The position numbers and the translations under genes were made by a program. The notes below the pieces were generated by a model. That model saw nothing but the letters and a program-made list of their open reading frames with translations, did not search any database and was not told where the DNA came from. Below are positions 1-8,072 of a DNA stretch of 38,532 nt, one piece after another. Every line of letters starts with the position of its first letter. Within the stretch, counting starts at the first letter, position 1. The stretch spans positions 1-38,532 of the forward strand of contig NZ_JAEULM010000015.1 of the NCBI RefSeq assembly GCF_016793825.1, in the 5' to 3' direction. This stretch comes from Sphingopyxis sp. Its GTDB lineage: Bacteria > Pseudomonadota > Alphaproteobacteria > Sphingomonadales > Sphingomonadaceae.

Positions 1-138
1 GCGCGCCTCCGGTCGGGCTACGCCCGCCCTCCGCCGCACGCAGCGCAAGGCCATCTTCAACAAACCAGCATCATATTATCCGAAAAGGGGGTCCCTCTTC
101 GACGCCGATCGGGGGTCCCTTTTGAACGCCGTTTGACA
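1..138. mobile_element. Terminal part of an IS21-like insertion sequence (one end only)
   Basis: Two degenerate 24-bp units, each beginning GGGGGTCCCT and containing GACGCC or GAACGCC, lie at 87-110 and from 111. The end, read on the minus strand, starts TGTCAAACGG at 138. Multiple short terminal repeats and a TGT start fit IS21-family (istA/istB) ends known from sphingomonads. The transposase genes lie outside the window. Bases 1-86 presumably belong to the element, but I recognise no coding in them. The hydrolase reading frame breaks exactly at this border, which supports insertion. Family assignment is from memory of such ends, not from a search. Confidence 0.6.
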
Positions 139-375
139 ATCCACGACCCCGATCGCGACGCCGGGGACGCCGGCGACCCGCATGAGGCGGGGAATATCCC
201 GCACCAGATCTTCGGACGGGATCCAGGCGGCATCGCCGGTCGGGCATCGGGCCGGCGTCAGGGCTTGGGCCGACAGGGAGCCACCGGCGGCCAGCGCCGC
301 GGTCCCGGCCAGCAAGGAACGCCGCCCGACCATCGCGCCCGAAGCGGTCATCGGTTTCCGCCTTCCATCGGTCAT
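139..375 (-). pseudogene. Truncated beta-lactamase-family serine hydrolase (N-terminal fragment)
   Basis: About 79 residues of genuine protein remain. The N-terminus carries a Tat-like twin-arginine signal (GRRSLLAGTAALAAGG), with a likely cleavage near LSAQA. It is followed by a segment ending in LMRVAGVPGVAIGVVD, the opening motif of class C beta-lactamase-related serine hydrolases and penicillin-binding-like esterases. The SxxK nucleophile and everything after it are missing, because the frame runs into the IS21-like end at 138 and continues only into IS-derived residues. The start could also be the internal Met at 351. The remnant cannot be active. Its intact form would be a periplasmic hydrolase of unknown substrate. 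Confidence 0.7.
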
Positions 376-485
376 CCTGTCTCCGCCGTCAGGGCAAGAT
401 TGCGAGCAGGGTCCTTGCTACCCAAGTCGGCCACCGCTGCAAAGGGCCTTCCAGGTGAAGACGCCTGGCGACGCGGGAGCGGAAG

Positions 486-1175
486 CTATCCCGCCATCCG
501 ATCCCGCGTCGCCGGCCGATAGCGCGAAACGGCGAGCAGGTCCGCCGCATCGTCCAGCAGGGCGATGACATCGGATTCGGCCATGACCTCGCTCGCGGCG
601 CCGCGCATCCGGTCGTTCGCATTATGGTGCATCAGGCCGCCGTCGGTCGTCGGCTGGTTCAGGATGCGCGCCGCGATGGAGATGTCGAATTCGCGAAAGG
701 CAAGGCGGGCGAGCGATATCGAGGATTGTCCGGACGCCAGCGCGAATTTCTGTCGCCGGTGGGCAATGACCGAATAGCACAGACTGTGAGTGCGGGGGTC
801 GAATTCACCCATGTCGACTGTGGTGCCAGACAGGCGGCCGGCGGCCGGGTTCTGGGAAGGAAGGTGCGGCAGGAGGCGCGAGAATATCGGCCATGCGTGG
901 ACCGCATCGGCTCCGCCCGGAAAGTCCGCGATCGTGAGAATCCGCCCGTTCGCGATGCGGAGCGAATGCCTGATCAACGCCGCGTTCGATACCGGGTCGA
1001 GACGGAGCAGATACCGCTGCTCGAGGACGGAGTGCATCTTGCGGCCGACCTCGACCCGATATTGCGCATTGCGCAGCACGAGGAGGAGGTCGTTGTTCGC
1101 AAGCTCGCGGACCGAGAGCAGGTCCGTCGGCACACCGTTACACGATGCCGTGACGCGGGTTTCTTTTCTATCCAT
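486..1175 (-). CDS. Hypothetical protein in ECF sigma/anti-sigma operon
   Basis: A 229-residue soluble-looking protein that I do not recognise. There is no signal peptide or membrane segment, and no obvious catalytic motif. It begins MDRKETRVTASCNG and contains several basic patches (RNAQYRVEVGRK, VIAHRRQKFALASG). It starts 42 bp after the anti-sigma gene on the same strand, so it is probably the third gene of the sigma/anti-sigma operon and may be a target or modulator of that regulon. A GGTGA lies just before the ATG. Codon use looks like that of its neighbours. The coding call rests on length, strand continuity and composition; function is open. Confidence 0.6.
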   Translation of the reverse strand: MDRKETRVTASCNGVPTDLLSVRELANNDLLLVLRNAQYRVEVGRKMHSVLEQRYLLRLDPVSNAALIRHSLRIANGRILTIADFPGGADAVHAWPIFSRLLPHLPSQNPAAGRLSGTTVDMGEFDPRTHSLCYSVIAHRRQKFALASGQSSISLARLAFREFDISIAARILNQPTTDGGLMHHNANDRMRGAASEVMAESDVIALLDDAADLLAVSRYRPATRDRMAG

Positions 1176-1217
1176 TGATCACCGGCGTGAAGAGGGCGGG
1201 GCGAGAGGCTGCGCGGA

Positions 1218-1997
1218 TCAGATTTCGCTGTCCTGTCCGCTTGCGAGATTTTCGGCGTGTTCGGCGATGCGGTCGGCGGATTCCTCGCCCGTCAGCGCAT
1301 AGACATTGCCCTCGTGCGACCAGTATCCGACGGCCTGGCCGTCGACGATCCGCGTCTGCGGCTCTTCGGGCAGGTTGTCGGAGGTCCTCGCCGCGAACAG
1401 CGACACCGGCTCGTCCCCCCCCGTGTCGATCACCATCTGAAGACTGGGGCCAAAGTCCGAAGGAAAGAGCTGGGCGTCGAGAACGCGCCAGTTGGCAGGT
1501 AATGCGGGAATCTGGATGCGGGTCGCGGTATGGACGGCCTTGCGGTCGAAATGCGTCGTTTCAGGCTGCGAGGGCATTTGCGCGCGGATCAGTGCCGTCT
1601 TTTGCGACATCAGCGCTTCCTTGACGAGCGCCGGGACGGCGGCGCGCGCGGGCGGGGCGAAGTCGGCATATTGCCATGTGCCGACCCCGATCACCGCGAC
1701 GGCGATGGCCGCTGCGAAGGGGACGGCGCGGGCCAGGCGAGCGATGGTGCGCCTGCGTCCCAAGATAGAGTCGAGCCGGCGCGCTTCGTCCTTGAGCGGA
1801 GGCGGCACGGGCGATTCCTCTGCTTCCGCGAGCGCGCGTATCGCATCGCGTGTGCCAAGATCGGCAAGGACGCGCGCGGCCGCTTCGGGGTGGCGGACCA
1901 GATAGTCCGCGACCTCGAGGCGGCCCGCCGCGTCGAGCTGGTCGTCGACATAGGCCTGCAGGTCGCATTCGGTGATCGTGACCGATGGCGAAGTCAT
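1218..1997 (-). CDS. Anti-sigma factor, membrane-anchored (RsiW/RskA-like)
   Basis: 259 residues. The N-terminal 50 residues (ITECDLQAYVDDQLD then a helix rich in A, E and R) match the cytoplasmic sigma-binding part of COG5662-type anti-sigma factors. The classical HxxxCxxC zinc motif is absent; only one Cys is seen there. One transmembrane helix lies at about 91-109 (AVPFAAAIAVAVIGVGTW), so the C-terminal 150 residues should be periplasmic and could sense an envelope signal. I chose the ATG at 1997 because a GGAG stands about 10 bases upstream; an earlier ATG at 2015 would overlap the sigma gene. The start is 4 bp after the sigma stop, so co-translation is likely. It should hold the sigma factor inactive at the inner membrane. 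Confidence 0.85.
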   Translation of the reverse strand: MTSPSVTITECDLQAYVDDQLDAAGRLEVADYLVRHPEAAARVLADLGTRDAIRALAEAEESPVPPPLKDEARRLDSILGRRRTIARLARAVPFAAAIAVAVIGVGTWQYADFAPPARAAVPALVKEALMSQKTALIRAQMPSQPETTHFDRKAVHTATRIQIPALPANWRVLDAQLFPSDFGPSLQMVIDTGGDEPVSLFAARTSDNLPEEPQTRIVDGQAVGYWSHEGNVYALTGEESADRIAEHAENLASGQDSEI

Positions 1998-2001
1998 GGG
2001 T

Positions 2002-2520
2002 TCAATTCTCCACAATGCGCAGCGAAACGGGGGAGCGATCGTCCGCGTCGCCGTCTTCGATGGCGCGCAGCCGCGCCCGGGCGCGCGAAAGGCGCGAGAT
2101 CAGGGTGCCGATGGGAATGCCGATGACGGCGGCGGCTTCCTGATAGGATAGGCCCTCGACCGCGATGAGGTGGAGCACCTGTCGTTGCTCCTCCGAAAGG
2201 CGGTCGAGGGCCGCTGCTACCTCTCGCAGGCGGACGGAATGTTCCTGCGGCGAGGGCCCAGTGTCAGGCGGGAACGAGCTGGCACGATATCGTTCGCGAA
2301 CCGCGTCGTGGCGGGCGCGGCTGATGAAGGCGTTGTGCAGGATCGCGAACAGCCAGATGCGGAGCGAACGGCCCGGCTGATAGGAGCTGGCATTCGCATA
2401 AGCCGCAGCCAGCGTCTCCTGCACCAGATCCTCCGCCTCATGTTCGTCGCGCGTCAACCGCCGCGCATAGCGCAGGAGCGCTGGCAGCAGGTCGGTCACG
2501 TGGAACATGGTCGATGACAT
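2002..2520 (-). CDS. ECF-type RNA polymerase sigma factor
   Basis: 172 residues with the two expected ECF regions. Region 2 lies at about residues 9-75 (RRLTRDEHEAEDLVQETLAAA and the helix RIWLFAILHNAFISRAR). Region 4 lies at about 105-157 (LSEEQRQVLHLIAVEGLSYQEA, then the HTH ending in GTLISRLSRARARL). It directs RNA polymerase to stress or envelope promoters when the anti-sigma factor encoded next releases it. The frame is open further upstream, but the MSSTMFHV start at 2520 gives the normal ECF length and begins just before region 2. The ATG at 2508 is an alternative. The divergent oxygenase gene across a 267-bp gap is a natural candidate target. Confidence 0.92.
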   Translation of the reverse strand: MSSTMFHVTDLLPALLRYARRLTRDEHEAEDLVQETLAAAYANASSYQPGRSLRIWLFAILHNAFISRARHDAVRERYRASSFPPDTGPSPQEHSVRLREVAAALDRLSEEQRQVLHLIAVEGLSYQEAAAVIGIPIGTLISRLSRARARLRAIEDGDADDRSPVSLRIVEN

Positions 2521-2787
2521 ATGACATTTACGCGGTTCGGCGTCTTTTAATCCAGCGGCGGTGCAAATTTCTCTCGGGCGCTTTCGATCGGCGCTCGCCG
2601 CCCTCTCTGCGGCGATGCCCTGGATAGCATCGAGGCTTCGAAGCGAGCCCATGCGGGGCAGGGGAAGGGGATACGCCGCTGATGTGCGCGGCATCTTTCG
2701 GGGCAGCACGATACCCCTAAATAGTCAGCAATTCCGCGCCGCCTTCCATGCTAGCACGGCGGTCTACGCCCAAGGGGAGGATCAGTT
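2521..2787. promoter_or_regulatory. Divergent intergenic region between sigma factor and oxygenase
   Basis: This 267-bp gap separates two divergently transcribed genes and should hold both promoters. A perfect 10-bp palindrome, GCTTCGAAGC, lies at 2635-2644. A strong Shine-Dalgarno (AGGGGAGG, ending at 2780) serves the plus-strand gene. I cannot assign an ECF -35/-10 pair with confidence. Confidence 0.4.
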
Positions 2788-4011
2788 TTGGCGCAGCGTT
2801 CCATGCCATCCGGACGATCGGGGGGGCCGGCTTCGGCGTCCTCCACCTTTGCCATCGCCGCTGCGAGCCGGGCGGGACCTAAGCCCATCAGACCAAGCGT
2901 GCCGGCACAGCCGCGCGAAGGCAGGGTGCCGATCCTCAAACCGGTGGAGGGATCTCCGGCTCCCTGGTTCAAGGCCGCGGTTCTCGACGGCAATCCCGAA
3001 TACACGTTCCACACCGTCGCGGGGCGCGTCACACTGCTCTTTTTCATCGGATCGGCGCAGGGGGCGGCCGTCCGGGATGCGCTGGATCAATTGCTGGCCG
3101 CCGCCGACCTGTTTGATGATCGCGATTGCTGCCTCTTTGTGGTGACGAATGATCCGGACGACGTCGCACGTGGGCGCGTCCGGACCGCGCTGCCGGGAAT
3201 CCGGGTGATCCTGGACTATGATCGCGCCATCAGCGCCGCTTATGGCGCATGCCGCGAAGCGACTGACGATTATGATCCCTATGTGATGGTTCTCGACCGC
3301 CAGCTTCGCGTCGCGGGACGTTTTCTTTTGCCGCGCGCACAGGAATCGCTGACGCTGGTCGAGCGTCTGTTGGGCGAAGCGGCGGCGGACGACTGGGCGC
3401 CGGTGCTGTCGGTGCCGCGCGTCCTCGATCCGGCGACCTGCCGCCGCCTGATCGAGCTTTACGACGCCGACGGCGGGAATGATTCCGGCTTCATGCGCGA
3501 GGTTGACGGCAAGACTGTCCAGATGATCGACCATGGGCACAAGCGCCGGTCGGACTATACCATCACCGATGATGCGCTTTGCGGGTCTCTGCGCGCGCGC
3601 ATCGGCCATTGCGTTCGCCCCGCGATCCATCGCGCCTTCAATTTCGACGCGACGCGGATGGAGCGGTACATCGTCGCCTGTTACGAAGCTTCGGTCGGTG
3701 GGCATTTTCGGCCGCATCGCGACAATACGACGAAGGGAACGGCACACCGCCGGTTTGCCGTGACGATCAATCTGAACGGCGATTTCGACGGCGGCGAACT
3801 GCGCTTTCCGGAGTTTGGAACGCGCACCTATCGCGCCCCGCCGGGGGGAGCGGTCGTCTTTGGGTGCGGGCTGCTCCACGAAGCGACGCCGGTCACTCGC
3901 GGGCGCCGGTACGCCTTTCTGCCTTTCCTCTATGATGACGCAGCCGCCGCGCAGCGCGAGGCCAACAACAAATATCTGGGGGAAGGTGTCGGCGACTACA
4001 GGCGTCGCTGA
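2788..4011 (+). CDS. Redoxin-like/2OG-Fe(II) dioxygenase fusion (prolyl-4-hydroxylase superfamily)
   Basis: 407 residues. Residues about 55-195 resemble an AhpC/TSA thioredoxin fold (APWFKAAVLDGN, VTLLFFIGSAQGAAV), but no cysteine stands at the peroxidatic position, so this half is probably non-catalytic. Residues about 205-385 are a P4Hc/PiuC-like double-stranded beta-helix with the iron ligands H310, D312 (PHRDN) and H364 (LLHEATPV) and the 2-oxoglutarate-binding Arg in RGRRYAF (about 373-374). The domain should hydroxylate a substrate, perhaps a peptide, using O2 and 2-oxoglutarate; the substrate is unknown. The start is a TTG at 2788, chosen because AGGGGAGG ends 7 bases before it; the ATG at 2803 is too far from it. 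The gene is divergent from the ECF sigma gene. Confidence 0.85.
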   Translation: MAQRSMPSGRSGGPASASSTFAIAAASRAGPKPIRPSVPAQPREGRVPILKPVEGSPAPWFKAAVLDGNPEYTFHTVAGRVTLLFFIGSAQGAAVRDALDQLLAAADLFDDRDCCLFVVTNDPDDVARGRVRTALPGIRVILDYDRAISAAYGACREATDDYDPYVMVLDRQLRVAGRFLLPRAQESLTLVERLLGEAAADDWAPVLSVPRVLDPATCRRLIELYDADGGNDSGFMREVDGKTVQMIDHGHKRRSDYTITDDALCGSLRARIGHCVRPAIHRAFNFDATRMERYIVACYEASVGGHFRPHRDNTTKGTAHRRFAVTINLNGDFDGGELRFPEFGTRTYRAPPGGAVVFGCGLLHEATPVTRGRRYAFLPFLYDDAAAAQREANNKYLGEGVGDYRRR

Positions 4012-4059
4012 TCAGGGAACTGATCGGGGCGAAGGGGACGGGGGTAACCTCCCTCCCGC

Positions 4060-4479
4060 TTACAGTTCGATCGAAATCTTCACATTCTGGGCCTTGATCC
4101 CGGCAAGCGCGGCGATTCCGAGCTTGGCGGCATGGATCATGATGCGGAGCCGCTGCGGGTGGGCGAGGCCGGCGGGAATTTCGCCGGTTTCCCACGCCGA
4201 TGGCATCAGCACGTCGATTTCGTCGACCGGGCCGCCGCTGCTTTCTCTACCGGTCACGAGTTCCATCTCCGAAATGCCAAGAGCCGTGGCCAGGGTTTGC
4301 AGGTTGCTGTTGCGCGGCTGTGTCTTTCCCGACTCCCAGGCCCAGATCGTGGGGCGGCTGAGGCCGGCGCGCTCGGCAAGCTCGGACCGGCTCATCCCTC
4401 TTTCTTCGCGGACACGTCGAAGGCGCGTGGACAGCAGCTCGCTCGAACTGCCGCCGACAGGGTCTGCCGAGGCGCTCAT
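4060..4479 (-). CDS. XRE-family transcriptional regulator
   Basis: 139 residues. A Cro/CI-type helix-turn-helix lies at about 18-72 (RLRRVREERGMSRSELAERAGL, then PTIWAWESGKTQPR and LATALGISEMEL), preceded by a short flexible N-terminus. The C-terminal 60 residues (PSAWETGEIPAGLAHPQRLR and onward) are not a known ligand domain to me. GGTGGA sits 7 bases before the ATG. It is convergent with the oxygenase gene and on the same strand as the omp85 gene, whose 3' end is 160 bp upstream of it. The target is not evident from the sequence. Confidence 0.85.
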   Translation of the reverse strand: MSASADPVGGSSSELLSTRLRRVREERGMSRSELAERAGLSRPTIWAWESGKTQPRNSNLQTLATALGISEMELVTGRESSGGPVDEIDVLMPSAWETGEIPAGLAHPQRLRIMIHAAKLGIAALAGIKAQNVKISIEL

Positions 4480-4584
4480 AGCGGATCCACCGCGCTTGCG
4501 GTTGGCGCGCTGCCGGACCGACCGAAATGAATGCCTCCCATCAGCGCCCCCTCAAGCACGCATCGCCCGCAGGAAAGATATGCT

Positions 4585-4620
4585 GGGACCGGCGGTTTGC
4601 CGCCAGTCCCCGATGGGGAC
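4585..4620 (-). terminator. Overlapping hairpins after the omp85 gene (putative terminator)
   Basis: Two stems share an arm. GGGACCGGCGG (4585-4595) pairs with CCGCCAGTCCC (4600-4610) with one mismatch, and GTCCCC (4606-4611) pairs with GGGGAC (4615-4620). They lie 19 bp after the omp85 stop on the minus strand. There is no clear T-tract, so Rho-independent function is uncertain. Confidence 0.4.
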
Positions 4621-4638
4621 ACGATCGGCGTCGGCGAT

Positions 4639-6639
4639 TTAAAAAGCGGTGCCGAAGGTGATCGAGAAAATCTTGGAGCGATCGCCTTCCTGCCGCTTGA
4701 CGGGTTGCGCGATGTTGAAGCGCAGTTTTCCGGGCGCGACGTTGAAGGACATGCCAAGGCCGACCGCAACGCGCGGCGTCGCGGAATTCCCGATCAGGGA
4801 TTCGCCGGGCAGAAGTTCCGACCTGCGAGCGCCGAATACCGATCCGGCGTCGACGAAGATGCTGGGCGAGGCGCCGAATTTTCCGATGTCGCGGCTGAGA
4901 TGGAACGACAGTTCGACCCGTCCGACATAATAAGCGCGGCCGCCGATTGCGGTGGCTTGTCCGGGCGCCGCCGCAATGGGCACGACCTTGGGACCGAGGC
5001 CGCGCAGGTCGAAACCGCGCATGGTATTTCCGCCGATGTAGAAACGATCGAAAAGCGGAATGTCCCGCCCGCCATAGCCGTTCATATACCCGCCTTCGAG
5101 ACCGGCGGAGAGGTCGATGTTGTCGTTCAGGCGGTGATAGAAGGTTCCCGCGGCGCGGTATCGCACGAAGCGGTTCGTGCCGCCGAGCCCGGCGATGTCC
5201 TGCGATATCCGCACCTGAAACCCGTGTTTCGGATTTACCGGGTTGTCGCGGCGATCGAGGCTGAGCGCGAGGCTGAGAACCGAGCTGGTCGATCGACCGA
5301 GCGCATTGCAAAAGACGCTGCCGTGGATGCTGCTGTCACAGAGCGCATTCTTGCGGCGGATGAGGAAGTCTTCGTCTGAAAAACGATAATTCGCTGCGAA
5401 GCGAAGGCCCCGCTTCAGGGGGCGACCCAGATAGAAATTGATGCCGCGTGCCGATTGAACGAACAGGGACGTGTTGACCTCTTCGTCGAACCCGACCGCC
5501 TTTGAGCGCGAATAGAAGAATGTTGGCGCCACCGCGAACCCGCTGCCCGCGAAGTTGGTGTCCGATGCGCCCAGTTCCATAAGGGCCTGAACCTTGGAAT
5601 AGCGGCCCGACAACGTGATATCGCGGCCCGGCGCGCCGATGTTGGTTCGGGAAAGCTTGATCGATCCGACCGGGCCCTCGATCGACGAATATCCCCCCGA
5701 GACGGCAAGGCCGCCGCGCGAAAGCGTCTGGAGCGTCAGGAGGTCGCCTTCTTTTGCCTGCCCGTTTCCGGCCGTGCTCTGCGCATCTGTGCCCTGATCG
5801 ACGGCGGCGCCCGGAGCCTGGCTTGCGGGCTGATCGGGGGATTGGTCGGGGGACGTCGCCATGAGTTCGGCAGCCGCTTGCAGCAGCGAAACCTGCTGCG
5901 ATCCCGCCAGAACGAAAGCGCCTGCCTTGTCGATCAGCGGAACGGCATGGGCGTCCGAGACCTGCTCCGCGCCGTCCGTAACGCTCGTGTCCGCTCGCGG
6001 ACCGAGATCAGGCAGGGCCAGGACCATCGCGCGCTGCGAGGCGGGATTGGCGATCGGGTCCATCGAAACGGCGGTCCCGGGGGTGCTGACGTCCAGAAGC
6101 GCCTCGGCATTGTCCGCATGCGGAAGAAGCGTGTCGAAGGGTGGGGCATCGGCCGATAAGCCGCCGATTGCGTCGATCGGCGGCACTGCCTGGCCCGCGT
6201 CGATCGGCAGGACGAAGGGTACGGGCGGGCCGGCGGAGGCGGGCGCATCGAATGCGGGCGGGGTTTCGCCGGATGCCAGAGGAAGCGCAAAATTTGCGGA
6301 TTGCGGCGTGAGCGGACCGGCCTCGATCAACAGGATTGGTTGCTCGCCCGTCGCGGGCGTTGTCGGTCTGTCATCCAGCGCCAACGGTCCTGCGACGGCG
6401 CGCGTCGGCGCTGCGACCTTGCGGTCGGGTATCGGAGCGGCGGCGGCGGCCGGCAATTCGTCGGCAGGCGAAAGCGAGCGATCGGACCCGGCGTTCTGGC
6501 GAAGGCTGGGCTGGAGAATGGCGGGGTCGGGGATGTCCGGTGCAACGGTTTCACCGATGCCGAGACCGACCGCGACGCCCAGTGCAGTTCCCTGCACGAC
6601 GTGATGGACTCCCCGGAAAAGTAATCCGTATCCGGACAA
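4639..6639 (-). CDS. POTRA-less Omp85-family outer membrane barrel with long disordered N-terminus
   Basis: 666 residues. A weak signal-like hydrophobic stretch (about 15-33) is followed by about 270 residues of Pro/Ala-rich sequence with no fold I recognise. From about residue 305 to the end is a BamA/TamA-like surface-antigen barrel: alternating strands, the family RGF signature in NTMRGFDLRGLGPK (about residue 535), the RRDNPVNPKHG strand-turn motif, and a terminal Phe typical of barrels inserted by BAM. No POTRA repeats are visible, which is unusual for Omp85 proteins. The start is a TTG at 6639 preceded by GGGGG at 7 bases. It is the last gene after an ABC exporter and HlyD adaptor, so it may act in or after secretion at the outer membrane; this role is inference. 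Confidence 0.8.
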   Translation of the reverse strand: MSGYGLLFRGVHHVVQGTALGVAVGLGIGETVAPDIPDPAILQPSLRQNAGSDRSLSPADELPAAAAAPIPDRKVAAPTRAVAGPLALDDRPTTPATGEQPILLIEAGPLTPQSANFALPLASGETPPAFDAPASAGPPVPFVLPIDAGQAVPPIDAIGGLSADAPPFDTLLPHADNAEALLDVSTPGTAVSMDPIANPASQRAMVLALPDLGPRADTSVTDGAEQVSDAHAVPLIDKAGAFVLAGSQQVSLLQAAAELMATSPDQSPDQPASQAPGAAVDQGTDAQSTAGNGQAKEGDLLTLQTLSRGGLAVSGGYSSIEGPVGSIKLSRTNIGAPGRDITLSGRYSKVQALMELGASDTNFAGSGFAVAPTFFYSRSKAVGFDEEVNTSLFVQSARGINFYLGRPLKRGLRFAANYRFSDEDFLIRRKNALCDSSIHGSVFCNALGRSTSSVLSLALSLDRRDNPVNPKHGFQVRISQDIAGLGGTNRFVRYRAAGTFYHRLNDNIDLSAGLEGGYMNGYGGRDIPLFDRFYIGGNTMRGFDLRGLGPKVVPIAAAPGQATAIGGRAYYVGRVELSFHLSRDIGKFGASPSIFVDAGSVFGARRSELLPGESLIGNSATPRVAVGLGMSFNVAPGKLRFNIAQPVKRQEGDRSKIFSITFGTAF

Positions 6640-6704
6640 TTCATTTCCCCCTGACGGGGCAGGCTATTCGTCCCGCCCCGACACTCCCCCGCGCGGCCCG
6701 ACGA

Positions 6705-8072
6705 TCAGGATTCCCTGAAGGACCGGTTGAAACTGTCGATCATCGGCTGGAAGAACATGTTCACCATCGAGCTGGATCCGAGGTCGATATAGACTTCGGC
6801 CGGCATACCCGACGTCAACCGCACGGTCGGATACCGCTTCAACTGTTCGGGCGAGATTTCCACGATGACCTTGTAATAGATTTGCTGGCTGTCCTTGTCG
6901 AAGATGGCGTCCGGGCTCACTTCCCTGACCGTCCCCAGCAGGTTCGGAATCACGCGCGCCTTGTAGGGCGTCAGCTTGACCTCCGCCTTCAAGCCTTCAT
7001 GGACCATGTCGACGTCATTGGGCCGGAGCCGCGCCGACACGACGATCTTTTCGGAGGACGGCACGATGTCGAGGATCGGCTGCCCCGCGCCGACCACACC
7101 GCCCGGCGTGATCAGGCGAAGGTTGGAGACCCGCCCGTCGATCGGTGCGACGATCTGTCGCCGATCGCGGATGTCGCTGCTGACTTTCATCTTTTCGCGC
7201 GTCTCGGCGATCCGGAGCTGCACTTCGGGCTGTTTGGTGGCCGCGTCGGCCGCCATCTGGCTGCGCAGCGAAATCACCTGCGCCCGCGATTCGCCGATCG
7301 AACTGCGAAGACGGTCGAGGTTGTTGGTGAGCTTGCCGCGTTCGCCGATGACGAAGGCACGCTGCCGTTGCAGCGCGAGGAGGCGCGATTTCCGTTCGAG
7401 ACCTTCGTCGACCAGCATATCGACGCCCATCTCTTCGTCGGCGAGCAGCTTTTCCTGATCGGACAGTGCTGCGATCTGGGCGTCCGAACTGCGGATGTCC
7501 GCGTTCGTCTGGCCAATTCGCTGCGTATAGATCTGGCTCTGTTCGTCGAGGCCGCGCTGGCGCGAGGCGAATTCGTCATTCGAGGTCGCGATGATCTCCT
7601 TGATCTCGGGATCGCCGGCTTGGGCCAGCAGTTCGGCCGGATAGACGACCGAGCGCAAACCGCGCCGTTCGGCATCGAGCCGGGCGTCCTGCGCGAGGAG
7701 GCCATAATAGGTCGATCGCAGCGCGGCGTCCGAAGCGTCGCTTTGTGTCGCATCGAGAAGAACCAGCGGCTGTCCCGCGCGTACCAACTGCCCTTCTTCG
7801 ACCAGGAAGCGATTGACGATTCCGCCTTCCAGATGCTGCACGGTGCGTCGTCCGCCCCCTGCGGCTTCCAGATATCCTGCCGCGATCGCCGCGCTGTTGA
7901 GCGGGGCGGCCCACGCCCACACGCCGAACGCCAGGACGAAAAGCAGGATGGAGATCGAAGCAAGGCGCAGCGATCCCTTCACCTTCGGCGCGGCGCCGAC
8001 ATCCTGGTAGGGTGCGGGGAGGGCGAGGGGCGCGGCTTCGTTCGATGGCGACAGGCGAAGGGGAATGTTCAT
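6705..8072 (-). CDS. Type I secretion membrane fusion protein (HlyD/PrtE-like)
   Basis: 455 residues. After a short cytoplasmic tail, one transmembrane helix spans about 37-57 (SISILLFVLAFGVWAWAA). A lipoyl-type half-motif follows (RRTVQHLEGGIVNRFLVEEG), then long periplasmic coiled coils (about 105-290), the second lipoyl half (APIDGRVSNLRLITPGGVV) and a beta-barrel adaptor domain with GMPAEVYI near the end. This is the standard order for HlyD-family adaptors joining an inner-membrane ABC exporter to a TolC channel. Its ATG overlaps the ABC gene stop by 4 bp (ATGA), so the two are translationally coupled. The partner outer membrane channel is probably the divergent gene at 11402. Confidence 0.94.
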   Translation of the reverse strand: MNIPLRLSPSNEAAPLALPAPYQDVGAAPKVKGSLRLASISILLFVLAFGVWAWAAPLNSAAIAAGYLEAAGGGRRTVQHLEGGIVNRFLVEEGQLVRAGQPLVLLDATQSDASDAALRSTYYGLLAQDARLDAERRGLRSVVYPAELLAQAGDPEIKEIIATSNDEFASRQRGLDEQSQIYTQRIGQTNADIRSSDAQIAALSDQEKLLADEEMGVDMLVDEGLERKSRLLALQRQRAFVIGERGKLTNNLDRLRSSIGESRAQVISLRSQMAADAATKQPEVQLRIAETREKMKVSSDIRDRRQIVAPIDGRVSNLRLITPGGVVGAGQPILDIVPSSEKIVVSARLRPNDVDMVHEGLKAEVKLTPYKARVIPNLLGTVREVSPDAIFDKDSQQIYYKVIVEISPEQLKRYPTVRLTSGMPAEVYIDLGSSSMVNMFFQPMIDSFNRSFRES

